Source of the DNA: Lutjanus erythropterus
Taxonomy: Eukaryota > Chordata > Actinopteri > Lutjaniformes > Lutjanidae
Reading direction: 5' to 3'
Assembly: GCA_020091685.1 (NCBI GenBank)
Contig: CM034599.1
Location: 40,069,945 to 40,133,944 of the forward strand
Length of the DNA stretch: 64,000 bases
Shown: positions 21,291 to 33,894 of the stretch, one piece after another
Position numbering within the stretch: position 1 is the stretch's first letter
Layout of the letters: each line of letters starts with the position of its first letter
Program-made: the position numbers and the translations under genes
Notes under the pieces: generated by a model
Seen by the model: the letters and a program-made list of their open reading frames with translations, nothing else
The model's database searches: none
Told to the model about the DNA's origin: nothing

Positions 21291-21337
21291 AAGTTAGATT
21301 GCCGTGATGCCATTGGTGGAGGCTGCGTCACGTGACG
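21281..21337 (-). promoter_or_regulatory. Putative nr5a1 proximal promoter: palindromic E-box, CCAAT box, GATA motif
   Basis: On the gene strand the order is: E-box CACGTG (21334-21329) within the perfect 12-bp palindrome CGTCACGTGACG (21337-21326), a CCAAT box (21316-21312, seen as ATTGG on +), then TGATAAG, a GATA-type site (21287-21281), just before exon 1. Mammalian NR5A1 basal promoters are known to be TATA-less and to depend on a CACGTG E-box bound by USF and a nearby CCAAT box. The same pair in the same order is strong circumstantial evidence for a promoter. The E-box here also fits the GTCACGTGAC consensus preferred by TFEB/TFE3-type factors. Confidence 0.65.
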
Positions 21338-21898
21338 GATTCTCGCTGCCTCCGGGAAAATGCCTGGACAGCAGAGCAGAGCGGAGCAGTGCTGAAGAAG
21401 GAAGACTGGATTAATATACAGACACACAAGAAGCGTCAGAATGTATAAAAAAAAGTCATATGTGGAAAATAAAAAAGCCCTAAATCACAGCTAGAGTTTC
21501 AAAGTTTTAGATTTGCAGTGGCTGGCTCTTCAAATTACTTTTAATTAGATATTTAATTACAGGTGGCTTACTTCTAAATACACCCGACATCAACAGAAAT
21601 ATTTTTTTTAATAAAAAACAAAACAAAACAAAATAAACAAAAAAATAAATAAATAAATGTTGTACGTACGAAATGGAGCAGGGAGAACTAAGGTACTTAT
21701 GTGGTCCATCCCATTTTCTATACGTAATCAATGGACTTCATCATAAATAGTCCAAGTGTCCTCATTCACCACTTAAACAGGCTAATAATTTCTATATTCA
21801 TCCTGTTTATATATTCATAATCAACCTCTATGTTCACCCTCTGTGTACATACATAGTCAGCTTGTAATGTTAACAATCATCATCTAAGAGGTTATAAA

Positions 21899-21946
21899 CA
21901 GATAGATAGATAGATAGATTGATAGATTGATAGATTGATTGATAGA
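21899..21946. repeat. (GATA)n/(GATT)n microsatellite
   Basis: Perfect GATA units at first, then mixed GATTGATA units. Confidence 0.85.
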
Positions 21947-22016
21947 CTTGTATTAATCTTGTTATGATATATTGGTATTGATATCAACCATACTGATGTC
22001 ATGTTAATTACAAATA

Positions 22017-22050
22017 ATATAATATAATATAATATAATATAATATATATA
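22017..22050. repeat. (AATAT)n microsatellite
   Basis: Five-base AATAT units followed by short AT alternation. Confidence 0.8.
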
Positions 22051-23464
22051 ATATTGTGTAAATAATCCAGTGCCTCTCTAAGATACTGTTTGATCTTCAA
22101 TCATTTCCATTTCTGTTCTTTTCCCTTTTCACTGTCCATTGATTCATTCAAATTTTCCATATTTATCACAATAATATCATCATCCTTAGTTTTTTGGCCA
22201 CGATAATATAATTGTTTTGAAAACCTGATATGACATATATCATTTTTGAGAATTGGGATGGTATTGTTTTGAGGAAGTCTTTGATTGATTTATTTATATT
22301 TTTATATTTTTATTACATATTTTGTTAAATGCAGACGTCAGAGGGAAAATCAGACAGAGCTGACATTTTACAGAGTTGACAAAATGTTACATTTTTTTCA
22401 TTTTACAGTAGAGTTGTAGTGAGCAGCATTTTTATTATTTAAAGTGTCTCAGAGTTCTCTTAATGTTAATCAAAATACACATTTTTAAATCATAATTCTT
22501 ATTTAGCTTTGATTTAGAAGGGCTAGAAATTGACACGTTATGGTTGAGACACATCTGATAGAAATATTATTGAATGAATTTGTTGAAAAATAGAAAGTTT
22601 ATCAGTGCTTGAGCAGGATTCCCATCTTTAGTGAGACATGGGTCCTTAGGTAGCTAATCCTTTTTATGCCTGATTATATCAACTGTGATGGAGTTGACAG
22701 AAATCTGGGACACTTAAAATGTTAAAGGGCCAACATTTTCATACAAAATGTTTTTTAAAACAAAGTTGATTATAACAGCACATTTTTATACCTATGTATA
22801 ATATTGTATCATGTTAATTAAGTGCTGAACATCTGTTTTGTATTAGTATTAAACTAATTAGTCCTAACAGAAATATGCTGTCCATAATATATTTACTGCT
22901 TGTCAGTTTATTTTTATGGTGGCTGTTGAAACAATACAGGCTGTTTCATTCTGTACATTTCTATATTTGTCTGCACTGGTTGACTGTATACATATGGAGT
23001 GGTATCAGCACATGCAGCATGAATACATTGGCATTAATATTAATTGTCTCAGAGAGGGCATTTTGCTTGGTAAGCGCTGTGGAAAGTCAAACTGTCTATT
23101 GTTAGCGGCGGCAGGAAGCAGTGGGTGGCTGCTGAGGATCCGTCAGGCTGCCGAGGGTCAATGTGTGGAAGCACGAACAAAGCTGAGGCTCCTCAGCTAC
23201 AGACCGCTGTGTGATTTTAAAGACAGGAAACACAAGGATGAGTGAGGTCAACACAAAACACTTACATCCATTCACCATCTTTGATTACTGTCTCTTTCTG
23301 GACTGCCAGCTGGCTTCAGTCCCAGTGGAGTGAAGGTTTCTCTATCTGCACGCTCCTCTTCATCATCATCTTTGGACTATCACTCTTGATAAAATTTTCC
23401 AGACCCCTGACTGTCCTTGATGAGGTGTGGTCCTATAATGTTCATTTAGCTTTCCTGTATGTAG

Positions 23465-23975
23465 GGGAGGAAGTAACTAATTACAAATATTCAAGTTACT
23501 TTTTGGGGTTATTATTTTGTGAATCAATTGTTCACAACTATGGGTTGCAAATTGGACAAACTGAAGGTTTGACTGAATGCTGCTATTGATAATTCATTTA
23601 ATGTCAAGAATACTTTGTATTTTGCCAGTACTTCTAATTGTAATTGACAAGAGTGGAAGTAACTAATTACAAATACTCAAATTACTGTAATTAAGTAGTT
23701 TTTTGGGTACTTGTACTTTTATGAGTAGCTTTTCAAGTCTGCACTTTTACTCATACTTAAGTGTGCATTACGAGATGTAATCTACTTAGTTACTTTTAAA
23801 ATCATAGTTGAGTACTGAGTACAATTTGAATTAATATCCAAACCTTTCGTCTGCATTTATGTTGCTCATAAGGTGATCTGGTTGCAAATGGACCACTGAC
23901 AACAATGGAATATGAACAAAAAACAAAACAAAACACTGCAGCAGCACACATTTAGTGTAAGAATGTTAATGGTTA
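23465..23975. repeat. Dispersed repeat B (GTAACTAATTACAAATACTC family)
   Basis: The motif GGAAGTAACTAATTACAAAT occurs twice here (about 23,467 and 23,656). The following 250 bases match copies at about 29,290, 49,600-49,880 (reverse), 57,200 and, more weakly, 63,170. No coding content. Confidence 0.65.
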
Positions 23976-23984
23976 ATCATGAAT

Positions 23985-24347
23985 TTGTTTTTAGCCTGAA
24001 TCTTCACTGTAGATCTTTAGCTTGGAGACACATTCTTGTGCACATGGACACTGTCTGAACTGGGTGTGTGTGGTGTGATGCTGTGCAAATGGCATGTCGG
24101 GACTTTAAAAGCCTTGGATTACACCGGATGAGCAGAATGGAGGCATCTTATGTTTTTTTCCAGTTGTTTTTTTTTTACATTTGAAAACTGGTCATCATTC
24201 ACTTCCATTGTTTGGGAGATTCTGCAACACTGTTTTCCTGTGAAACTCCAGCAGTGTTTTGTGGACTCACAAAATAAACCTGACCCTCAATCAGCATGAG
24301 GGTGAGCAAATAATGACTGAATTTTCACTTTTGGGCAAACTATCCCT
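23985..24347. mobile_element. TTAA-type MITE (Angel/Kolobok-like), copy 2
   Basis: It ends CAAACTATCCCT before TTAA (24,348-24,351) and shares CAACACTGTTTTCCTGTGAA, CACTTCCATTGTTTGGGAGA and other stretches with the copies at 1-310 and 63,403-63,803. The left terminus is not clear, so it may be truncated next to repeat B. Confidence 0.7.
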
Positions 24348-24499
24348 TTAAGATAGTAAGCTGAACCAGCTACTCATTAGTCAGAATGAGGAACATTACA
24401 AACAAATTTCACTTCCTTGAACATTTTCTCAGTTTCCTCTTTGTGCTGCTTTGTTCCACTATTAGCACAAAGACAATATGTAAAACTGCTCCCAGCAAA

Positions 24500-24850
24500 T
24501 TAATCAAATTTTATAGAGACAGTTTACACTAAATTGAAATGGAAAATACATATTTTTCTCCTGGCCTGTAGTGCTGTTTATCCATCTACATTTTTTTTGG
24601 TGTGAGTTGTAGAGTTTTGGAGATATCAGCTGTAGAGATGTCTGCCCTCTCTCCAATATAATGGAACTAAACTGCACTCAGCTTGTGGTGCTCAAAGAAC
24701 CAAAAAATATACATATTTGAAAAATTCAAACCGCAGTTACTCAAGATAATCCACAGACCTTGTTGTGAGCAGCTTCATGGAACTATTTTCTTTCTGCAGT
24801 AGAACCTACCAGAGCAAGTTTCTTTTTACTAGAAAGAGTCTAACCCTGAA
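24500..24850. repeat. Dispersed repeat D, copy 1
   Basis: It shares GTTTTGGAGATATCAGCTG, GAGATGTCTGCC and ACTCAAGATAATCCA with 38,150-38,460 in the same order. Family unknown. Confidence 0.65.
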
Positions 24851-24929
24851 ACAATGCATGCTGTGAACTCTGCTAAAGTGCTGATCTTGTTACCTTTATG
24901 AGCTGATTGAACTCTGTATTAATTGATTG

Positions 24930-25690
24930 AGCTCATTATTTCAAGTCAAAAAAGAAGAAGTTAGAAGAACTCATCTGCACAACTTCTGAAGTGATCTGAA
25001 AATAAATACAAGAAATTTAAAGTTATAATAAAACTTGTAGTTAAACTTAAGTTAAAGGAGATTATACCATAATAAAACAGAAAATGACCTTTATCAGAGA
25101 AGTCAAGGAAACATGTTAAGCTGAAATACAAAAATGCTGCAGTCACAATGTCCTGGTGTCCACTGAACTGTTTTTAGATTCCCATTTTATATTAATTAAA
25201 GCTGAAATTAATGCTGAATGTTTTCCAAATGCGTAAGTGTCTGTTCATGAGTTATGAGAAATCATTAATAATCTTGTAGAAGGAGTAGATGTTTAAAATG
25301 GTTAAATTGAGAAATATGTGAATGGAGTTTGGCAGGCAGTGAGACAGGCAGCCACTTAAATCAAAGTTCGGAGTTTTAGGATAACAGGCTGAACTTTACA
25401 TTGACAGACAAGTAACAGTTCTAAACAGCTGATCAGCTTACAGTAGAGAACTCGTCCTCACATGTTATTGTCAGTTTATGATGTTGCTCATGTCTGGCAC
25501 TCCTGCAGAGCTCCTGCAGAGCTCCTGCAGGCTGCAGAGCTTACCTGAGCTTACCTGAGTCTGGGAAGAAGGGGTCGCGGGGAAACAACTGCCTTTGACC
25601 ATAGATCTATATTAAATAAGTATTCAACCTATTTAATATACAGTCTATGGCTCCAACTCAGTATTTAGACTGCAGGACTCGTTTTTGCTA
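24930..25690. repeat. Long dispersed repeat E, copy 1
   Basis: About 0.7 kb resembling 53,860-54,510. Shared blocks are AATCTTGTAGAAGGAGTAGA, GGAGTTTGGCAGGCAGT, GGATAACAGGCT, AAACAGCTGATCAGCTTACA, GGGAAGAAGGGGTCG and ACAGTCTATGGCT. Only two copies are in the window, so it may be a repeat family or an old duplication. Confidence 0.7.
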
Positions 25691-26108
25691 CATATTGCTT
25701 CCTGAAAGAAAAGATTAGATAATTCCACCAAATTCTTGTATGATTTATGGAGACATAAAGATGATGGGACACTTCAATTACATCACTCATCCATCAAATC
25801 TGACCTATATAAAATTTTTAATGGAGGAATAAAAATGTTATGCTCCTGCCTGGATGTTGCTGAAAAAATTGCCAGGTGGATTTGTTGCAGTCCAGATCTT
25901 ATCTATCAGATCTATCAGATCTGATAGATCTGATCTGATCTTTCCTTTCGTCTATTAAGTATCAGATCATTTAAGTTTTTACTTTACATTTCAGAATAAT
26001 ATCTCAAGTTTATTTCAGGTTTATTCCCCCTACATGTCTAATTGGTTAGCCTGGGAGTCTGCAACCTGTGCCACATGCAGCAGGTTTTTTTCTTTCCTTT
26101 TTCTTTCT

Positions 26109-26132
26109 TTTTTTTTTTTTTTTTTTTTTTTG
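26109..26132. repeat. Poly-T run
   Basis: About 22 consecutive T, possibly the A-tail of a retroposed sequence, though no body was recognised beside it. Confidence 0.7.
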
Positions 26133-26593
26133 TTTTGTTTTTTACATTTTGATTTTCATTAATAATTTTCCTCCATCAAAAAGTTGAGATTTTCAAGGCA
26201 GTGTAATGCAATAGATTTCTGAGTTTTCAGCTCGACTTAAACTCATAAGTTTTGAGAAAGTTACCAACTACTGATCTTTTGTTCAGATAATTTACTTTTC
26301 TTCTTTAGATAAAGTTAAATCTTTGAGTTTTAGAAACACCTAAAAATTGTATTTAAAAAATATTAAATTTTCAATCAAAACTATTTAATTTTAATGTAAT
26401 AATAATAAATAATGATAAATCAATAAATTACAGATTCAGTTTTATCTTAAGAGAAGTAAATCATCTTAACTAAAGATTATAGGTCAGCAAACTTTTAAAA
26501 GTTTATTTCAAAAGTCAAGAAGTTTGACTTGGGCTCAAAAATCTAAACTGTTGCAGAACATTATCTTGAAATTGTAAGTCATCGCAACTTTTT

Positions 26594-26597
<4 letters not shown>

Positions 26598-26628
<31 letters not shown>

Positions 26629-26629
26629 C
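26598..26629. repeat. Poly-T run
   Basis: About 30 consecutive T. It makes the poly-lysine in the antisense open frame there, which is not a gene. Confidence 0.8.
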
Positions 26630-28755
26630 AGTTTAAAGTGATTATTACATTTGGCAAAATTTGTGAAGAGTTTGAATATTTTGTCAACTAAAATGTCTGT
26701 TATTGCCTGCATCCATGGCTTGGAGCCTTTTCCTCCCCTGATAGTGGCTTGTTTTGTTTTGTTTTGTTGAGTCAAAAAAAAAAAGTATTCAGGAAAGAAA
26801 AGAGAACTCAAGTGTTGTTCTAGTGCTCCAAGTGCTCCAGATAGATTTTTTTTTTCTTCTTCTTTTTTTTGGGGCTGTTTTGATTGTAAAGGTTGCAGAG
26901 CCCTGGGTTTGCCAATAATACAAGAACAACTAAAATCTCTTCACAGGCTCCTGGGCAACAATTCCAATAACCAGGGAACTAAAGTCTAAAATTCCACCTA
27001 TGAGATTTTTACACTTAAACTAATTAGAAACTGCAAATGCTCACATTGGTTAACAATTAAGTTGAAGCTGCCATGGTGGAGGAAGAAGTTGTAAACAAGT
27101 AAGGCAAAGGTGAAATTGTAACATTTCTGAATTTCGGAACACCCCCTGTTGGTGACCTGTGGACACTGCAGTAAGATGAATAAACTTAATCATTAGACTT
27201 GTCTCAAAAAACACATGGAGAGGTTTTAATGAGACTTTCTACACACTGTTTTAAACAGTAGAACAGAAGAACAGAAAATAAAGACACAAACACTCATCCA
27301 TTGTAAAACTGCCGTAATGTTTTTCTTAAGTCAACAAGATTACTTAAATTTATGGAGCCAACATGGCCAAATGACTTCATGACCAACTGACAACACATAC
27401 ATTGTTCACTAAGCATATATCTTTATAGTTGAATGAACTAAAATATAGTTATATAGATATGTGTTTTTATGTTCATATGACTTGTAATCAATTTCTTGTT
27501 CAATACAACAAATAATTTGTGTTCACTGAACATAACAAAAACATATTATTACAACAAGACTTGCAGCACTATGTTGAAGAAAGTTTTACTTTGTTAATAA
27601 ATATAAAGCTGCAGCAAATTCTTGTGTTTTTATCGACTTATTTTGCGAACATGGTCTTTGCTTAAATTAAATAGCACCTTTAACTTGCACTACTCTTCCA
27701 TTTTAGTTTCCATCACTTTTATCCCTCATACTTGTCTCATTTTATAATGTTTACTTATGTTTTTCTGCATAAGTTGGTGGCAGTAATGCACAACTCAACA
27801 TAGTTAAGTCATTTTACTTACTTTTCCCAAGGTAATCACTTATTACACTTTTTTTAAGTGAACTTGATTTGTTAGAATTTACAATTCACACAAAATTTAG
27901 TGTAAATGAGTCAGTGAATTGGTGAGGTTATATTTATACAATTTAAATCAATGAGGATTGTAAATTTAAAATATAATAATGTCCTGTCAGTCATGTGATT
28001 CATGGCATTTTATTTTAAGTTTTAGTAGTAAATAATAGTAGATGCAGGAACAAAGATAAGTTTGTGAATCCATGCCCTGTCCCTGACAAAGTGAGGGAAA
28101 AAATGTGCACAGCACATCTCTGCCATCAGACTGTTTGCTCAGCAGAAGGTGCACACAGGGACGTGAGTTCTATCTATCAATCTGTTTCACCCCTGACCTC
28201 CCAGAGTCACTGCAAGGTCCTCGATTAGCCTATATCTACTCACCCAACTATTAGGGAGCACAGCCCAGAAAACAAGCCAGGCTGACTGGAGCAGGAGGCC
28301 CCCGCTGAGCCGGGCCCTCTGTCACCGGGGCCAAGAAATATGGCCTATCTGCTGTTTGTCTCCTGCACGTTTTTGTTTTGCAAGTGTGCTGTGGCTACAG
28401 GTCAGCGGAGCCCGAGCATCAGACAAGCTCTGTCTCTGTCTCCCAGATATATTTGTACAATAAATAAAGGGGAAGGGCTGAGGCCCGCCTCGTGTTTTGA
28501 CTTCATCATTTATATTTTGTTCATTTTGTACCCCCACACCGACAACCGTTTTCTGCTGGAGTGGCAGGATCTCTGTGGATAAAAGAAGATAGCACTGCAA
28601 TCACTCTGGGTGAAAGCTCCAGGAGGACAACTTTCTGTCCTGTGCACAGTTTGAAGATAATTTGTAAGATTTCAGATTTGGAGCTTGTTGATCCTGTGTT
28701 GATCAGCTGCCTTCTTCTCTCCTGTGAAGAACACAGTAATGAGTTGGTTTCTGGT

Positions 28756-28777
28756 AAAAAAAAAAAAAAAATAATAA

Positions 28778-28813
<36 letters not shown>
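28756..28813. repeat. Poly-A and (ATA)n microsatellite
   Basis: Fifteen or so A followed by about 13 AAT units. Confidence 0.85.
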
Positions 28814-29289
28814 GAGAAATATGAAGAAACACAGTCCATGGAATATTACACTTACTCTGAAGCACAGTTTCAAAAGGCAAGAAATACTGGCCAAAAACCC
28901 TATGATTTATAGTGTTACCTGACAATCATTACATGTGATCAGAACTGTGCTGTTAATCAAACACTGAAACAAATGGTTAAATGGGTAAAAGTGTCCAAGC
29001 AGCTTTATGGGGCCAAAATCATGGACCCTACAAAATTAAAGGTCTGTTTGCGGGTCAAGACTTGGTTTTAGGCTTTGAGCCAGGGTTAGAGTTAGGTTTT
29101 TATTTGTGATACTAAAAGTGTGGTATGAGTTAGTGAGGATTGGGGTGAAAAGTGGAGGCTGAAAGGGCCCAAGCCCAACAAAATTCTGTCCGAACCCAAC
29201 ATGAACCTGTCCCTCATTAGCATATTTCAACCCAAACCCAAACCCACATCAAAATACTTTGCATTTTATATTTTTCAATACTGCAGTCA

Positions 29290-29640
29290 CCAGAGGTGGA
29301 AGTAACTCATTACAAATATTATAAATAATAATAATATAAATTATATAATTTAGTAGTTTTTTGGGGTACCTGTATTTTTATGAGTAGATTTTTAAGTCCA
29401 TACTTTTAATCGTACTTGAGTATTAATAACCCTATGTGATCTACTTAGTTATTTTAAGTACTAAGTACAATTTATAACCTTTCAGCTGCATTTTAGTTGC
29501 CAATCAGGTGATCTGTCACGAGCAGGCCAATGAAAACTAGGACTAAAGCCTGCAGCAACACAGGTTTGGAATAAGGATGTTAATAATTAATAATTAACTG
29601 AAGAATTTAACCAATTAAAAATGCATCGATAAATCTAATC
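29290..29640. repeat. Dispersed repeat B, copy 2
   Basis: Matches 23,640-23,975 over AGTAACT..ATTACAAATA, TTTTATGAGTAG, TGATCTACTTAGTTA and AATCAGGTGATCTG. Confidence 0.6.
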
Positions 29641-29649
29641 TAATCTATT

Positions 29650-31580
29650 GTCTAGAATTGGCAGTAATTGTACATCATTCAACATTGTTTTGTCTGGTGG
29701 AGCCATTTTTTGATTGAGGAAAATGAAACTTTAAATGAGAAAAAGATAAAACAATACAGGAAAAAAAAAGAAAATCAGAAAAAATTAACAAAAATGCGTT
29801 TTTTGTCTTATAAGTTATTAATGATTGGTCAATTGTCAGTATATTCAACAATCATTTAAAGAAAATGCACAAAATTTGCAACCCTAGTTTAGAGAGGTGA
29901 GTGTCAAGTTATTTAGTAGTACATGAATACATCATCTATGATTAGTTATGAGCTAACTGTGAAGACTGTAAGCCACTTCCTGCCTGTGACAACAGTATGG
30001 CTGTGACTGATGACAATGAATAATAAATAACAATATAAACTTAATATATATAAACCATAAAGATAATAAATAAAGAAATCATGTGAACTGAACAGGGCAG
30101 GCCTCATGTTGGTACTAGGAGAGCCTAATCTTTTCTGAGGTGGTACATGGTGTGAAAAGCTGCATTATGTTAATTAAATGTCTCCACAAATGTAAAAGAA
30201 GTCTGTGTGAGTGTGTGAATAAAAATAAGAAGCAAATTGAAAGCACTCTGGATAAAAGCATTATACCGTGCTAATGGAGTATATTTGCCTGTAACATCAG
30301 ACAGTACACAACCACATCATTTCCACATAAATACATTCATCTCAGGACAACGCAAGTGGCGGCACATGACACACGGCAACACGCCTGCACACTGATGTGG
30401 ATACTGACCCACGTCAACATGTCAGGATGTCGCTGTCGCACTTCCTTTGTTGACGTGCATCAGCTCTCCAGAAGAGCAGTTATCTGATCACTGTCGCTCC
30501 CTGGATCAGCACATCCTGGCTACAGTTCCTCAGTTTTTCTCTCTGATGTTTTGATGCTTTCAGATGCACTGCAATCTGTCCGCTGTGTGTTACACCTCTG
30601 AAAATAGACACCTAGCCAGTCTGGCTTGGGTTGCTCGGTAATCATCAGCCGAAAATAATCATCTTCAACAAACTGAATATTTTACAGCTAATTTGCCATC
30701 TCATGTTGCCCTCCTGCCCCCCTGCATTCCCCCCTGAGTCTTAATTCACACTTTTTTTTCAAAAACAATACCAGCACAACTCTTTGAGTCATAAGCTTTT
30801 CAGGATTTATATGATATTAGATAGATACATATCAATAAAATCAATGCTATTTGCATGAAAACAGGTATAAAATCATATACCATTCTCCATTAAGTTCATA
30901 TTGAAGTTGCCACTTTAACAATCTTCCACAGATGTCAGAAAACTGAAAAATCAGCTTTCAAGTGAAATGCAATTCAAGTCACAAACATACAACTTTATAC
31001 ATGCCACACATTGTTTTGGATATTTGTAATTGAAATGATCTCAAATACTAAAAGACAAAAAAAAATACAATAATGCCAAAATATAAAAATAAATACTGTT
31101 TTTAAGTTTAAGTTTAACTTTAGTGTAGTACATGAGTTCAGGGTGCCCTGTGGAGTTTTCTTGTTCCTTGTCATACTGTCAGTGCTTCTCACCAAAATGT
31201 ATAATGTGTGCTGAATGTATTTCTACACTCAAGAAAATCTGCCAAATTGATTTTTTTAGATTTAAACCATACATCGTTACATCTATGTTTACTTGCTATG
31301 AGTCTTCTTCTTCACTCCCTCTGTTTGGCACATTGCTTCATCTGTTGACGCGTTTCTCTTGTTCAGTGGAACAGCATGAAACTCCTGTATTCATCTGTGG
31401 AAAAAAAGAAAATATTTGCATTTAGAGCCACTGAACCGTGGTAGCTCATTAAGACAAAACTGCTGAGAAAGTATATTGTAAATGAAAATGCAAATCTGCT
31501 TGATTTGAAACTAGGTTCATTAGCTCCAGGCATACAAGGACAGAACTGAAGGTGCAACAGCTGTTTTGCTGCTGCCAGAA

Positions 31581-31615
<35 letters not shown>

Positions 31616-32635
31616 TTTCAGTTTTGGCACTTTGTGTCTCTTCTATGCAAACTGCAGTTTATAGATTTTGACCTTGCCAAGCATGACTGTAAAATACACA
31701 GTATATGACCTCCAAGGTTGATTTATGTTTCCGCAAAAACTGTTGTGTGACGGCATTATCACACTATGACTATATTTGTTATCATTGTTAGATCATTGCT
31801 GGATAACACATTTTGACCCGTGCATGCAGGAAACTGGGTTTTGTCCTCAAAACGTGGCATGTGATATGAATCTGTCCCTGTGCACTCTCTAATTCTTACT
31901 GAAGGCTGATTCATTTTGTTTCTGTTTTGGCTGACTATATCATTTTGACACTAATTATCTTCCATTTAAATCACCTCATGTTATTGAGAAGCTTTCCAAA
32001 TGCCACTGATCCCATCATTGGACTTTCCAATGAAAACATTTTCATGTCCTCAAGAAAGGCCTGTGATATACAGTCACAACCTTCATATTTAACTAATTGG
32101 TTAATTTATACCACAGAGGAGAGCTGTGTGAACAGGTGAGAGTGCCACGGCTTCATGTTCCACAATAAGAGAAGAAGAATACTGAGATTTTGTGCTAAAC
32201 AGCCTGCATTCAGTGTCCCCCAGTCTGTCCTTGACCAAGCCAGGGCACAACCACAACAAACCACTTAGAAAAGGGAAATTAAATAGAACGGCGACAATAG
32301 AGTGGAGAGAAAGCAGACATGGCAGGGGTTTTCCTCTGTGTCATCCTACAAGGTCAAAACAAAAAAACCCTAATCTATCTCTGTGATCCCTATAGCACAC
32401 AGCTTCTTAAAATTTACTCAAGAAAATGAATTCAGCCCATCAAGTGACCTGCATTTGCACTGCACTGAATGGTGGATTGATTGAAGAGGATAATAAATCA
32501 TAGCTGTTAACTTGTCTGATTAACTCATGCCCCCTGCTGGTGTGTTTTAACCACTGACTGACACTGTCATGTCTTTTATTAAATCATTGAACCCCAAGGT
32601 ATTACAATACAGGTCTAAACATCTGTCTAATATAT
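29650..32635. other. Non-genic sequence
   Basis: A short piece at 30,115-30,160 (CTGAGGTGGTACATGGTGTG) matches the hAT MITE at 59,424. A TG run lies at 31,583-31,613. The stretch at 30,340-30,720 is GC-richer and looks unique. No exon recognised. Confidence 0.4.
31583..31613. repeat. (TG)n microsatellite
   Basis: Fifteen TG units. Confidence 0.9.
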
Positions 32636-32639
32636 AATA

Positions 32640-33890
32640 TACATGTTTAAACATCTGTACAACATGTAAAGACAGAATACAATCAAATAATCATTAATTA
32701 TTCATTTGCAAATCCTTTATTTATTTGAATAAAGTACAAAGACAATATAAAGACAAATATATTTAATGTTCAAACATAAACTAAGCTTATTAATTAAATA
32801 TACACTCATTCTTAATTTGAACCATTCAACATGTTCAAAAGACTGGGAAAGTTGAGGAATGCTTGAAAACACCTGTTTGGAACATTCCACAGTTAAACAG
32901 ATTAATTAGTGAAAAACTGCACGGGCAAATAGTCAGTTAACAGTTAAGAACAACATTCAACAACAACACAAGACTGCAGAATTCATCTACAAGGCAGTAC
33001 TGCATTCAAAACTGCATTAAGTCATATCTTTGTATAAAGGATACTACATGGGCTCAGGAACACTTTGGAAAACTGTTGTCAGTAAACAGTTTGTCTCTGC
33101 ATCTATGATTACAAGTTAAGACTCTATCATGCAAAGAGAAAGACATCAACAACATCCAAAAACACTGCAGACTTCTCTGAGCCCAAGCTCATCTGAGATG
33201 GACTGACGCAAAGTGGAAAAGTGTGCTGTGGTCTGACGGGTCCACATTTCAGACTGTTTTCACAAATCAGGGATGTCTGAAGAGGAAAAGGACCATCCAG
33301 ATTGTTACCAGCACTAACTTCAGAACACAGCACCTGTGATGGTATGGGGGTCTGTTAGTACCGCATGGCATTATGGGTAACTGTTACATCTGTGAAGGCC
33401 CCATTAATGCTGAAAGGTACATACAGGTTTACAGCGACATATACTGCCATCCAGATGGCGTCTTTTTCAGAGACATTTCAGTGAGACAATGCCAAGAGAC
33501 ATTGTGGACGTTTTCCAACAGCATACCTTCATAGAAAGTCCAGGTAGTAGACTGACCTGCCTGCAGTCCAGACCTGTCTCCCATTAAAAATGTGTGGTGC
33601 ATTATGAAGCACAAAATATGACAACAGAGACCTTGGACTGTTGAGCTCCTGAAGTCATATATCAAGCAAGAATGAGAAAGAATTTCACTTTCAAAACTTC
33701 AACAATTAGTGTTTTGGAACATGTTGCATGCATCAAAATCAGAATGACTGTACATTAACAAAAAACAAAAGGTGAATCAGTTTAAACATTAAATATCATG
33801 TCGTTGTACTGTATTCTGTTGAATATAGGTAGAAAAGTTTTAGCAAACCATTGCATTCTATTTTTATTTACGTTTTCCACAGTGGTCCCC
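32640..33890 (+). pseudogene. Degenerate Tc1-like transposon with transposase relic
   Basis: The + strand at about 33,150-33,720 spells, across stops and frameshifts, the catalytic half of a Tc1-type transposase. Fragments include LRWTDAKWKSVLWSD with the first catalytic Asp, then YGG and GPINAERYIQV, then CSPDLSPIKNVW. The second catalytic Asp region is altered to RQCQ and several stops interrupt. Sequence such as TGCAAATCCTTTATTTATTT (about 32,709) at one end and GAATATAGGTAGAAAAG (33,820) at the other resembles the outer ends of this fish family. It cannot encode an active enzyme. Confidence 0.8.
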
Positions 33891-33894
33891 AAAC

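Larger units (their letters stand above)
21340..23460. other. nr5a1 5' flanking DNA
   Basis: Mostly AT-rich with a GATA/GATT run (21,899-21,946) and an AATAT run (22,017-22,050). The stretch at about 23,100-23,240 is GC-richer and includes GAGGGTCAATG. It lies 1.8 kb upstream of the promoter and could be regulatory, but nothing proves it. No exon seen. Confidence 0.4.
25700..29285. other. Non-genic sequence
   Basis: It contains the 30-bp palindrome at 25,905-25,934, poly-T runs at 26,109-26,132 and 26,598-26,629, and an A/ATA run at 28,756-28,813. The segment at 28,080-28,340 is GC-richer and looks unique. No exon could be supported. Confidence 0.4.

Noticed and set aside
21900-21946. Regular GATA spacing as a possible CRISPR-like array
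   Set aside because: It is a simple tetranucleotide microsatellite without spacers. CRISPR arrays are not expected in a fish genome and none was seen.
32349-32357. CAAGGTCA-like SF-1 half-sites (for example near 32,349 and 43,935)
   Set aside because: An 8-9 bp motif is expected by chance in 64 kb, and the one at 43,935 is inside a LINE fragment. No cluster was seen.
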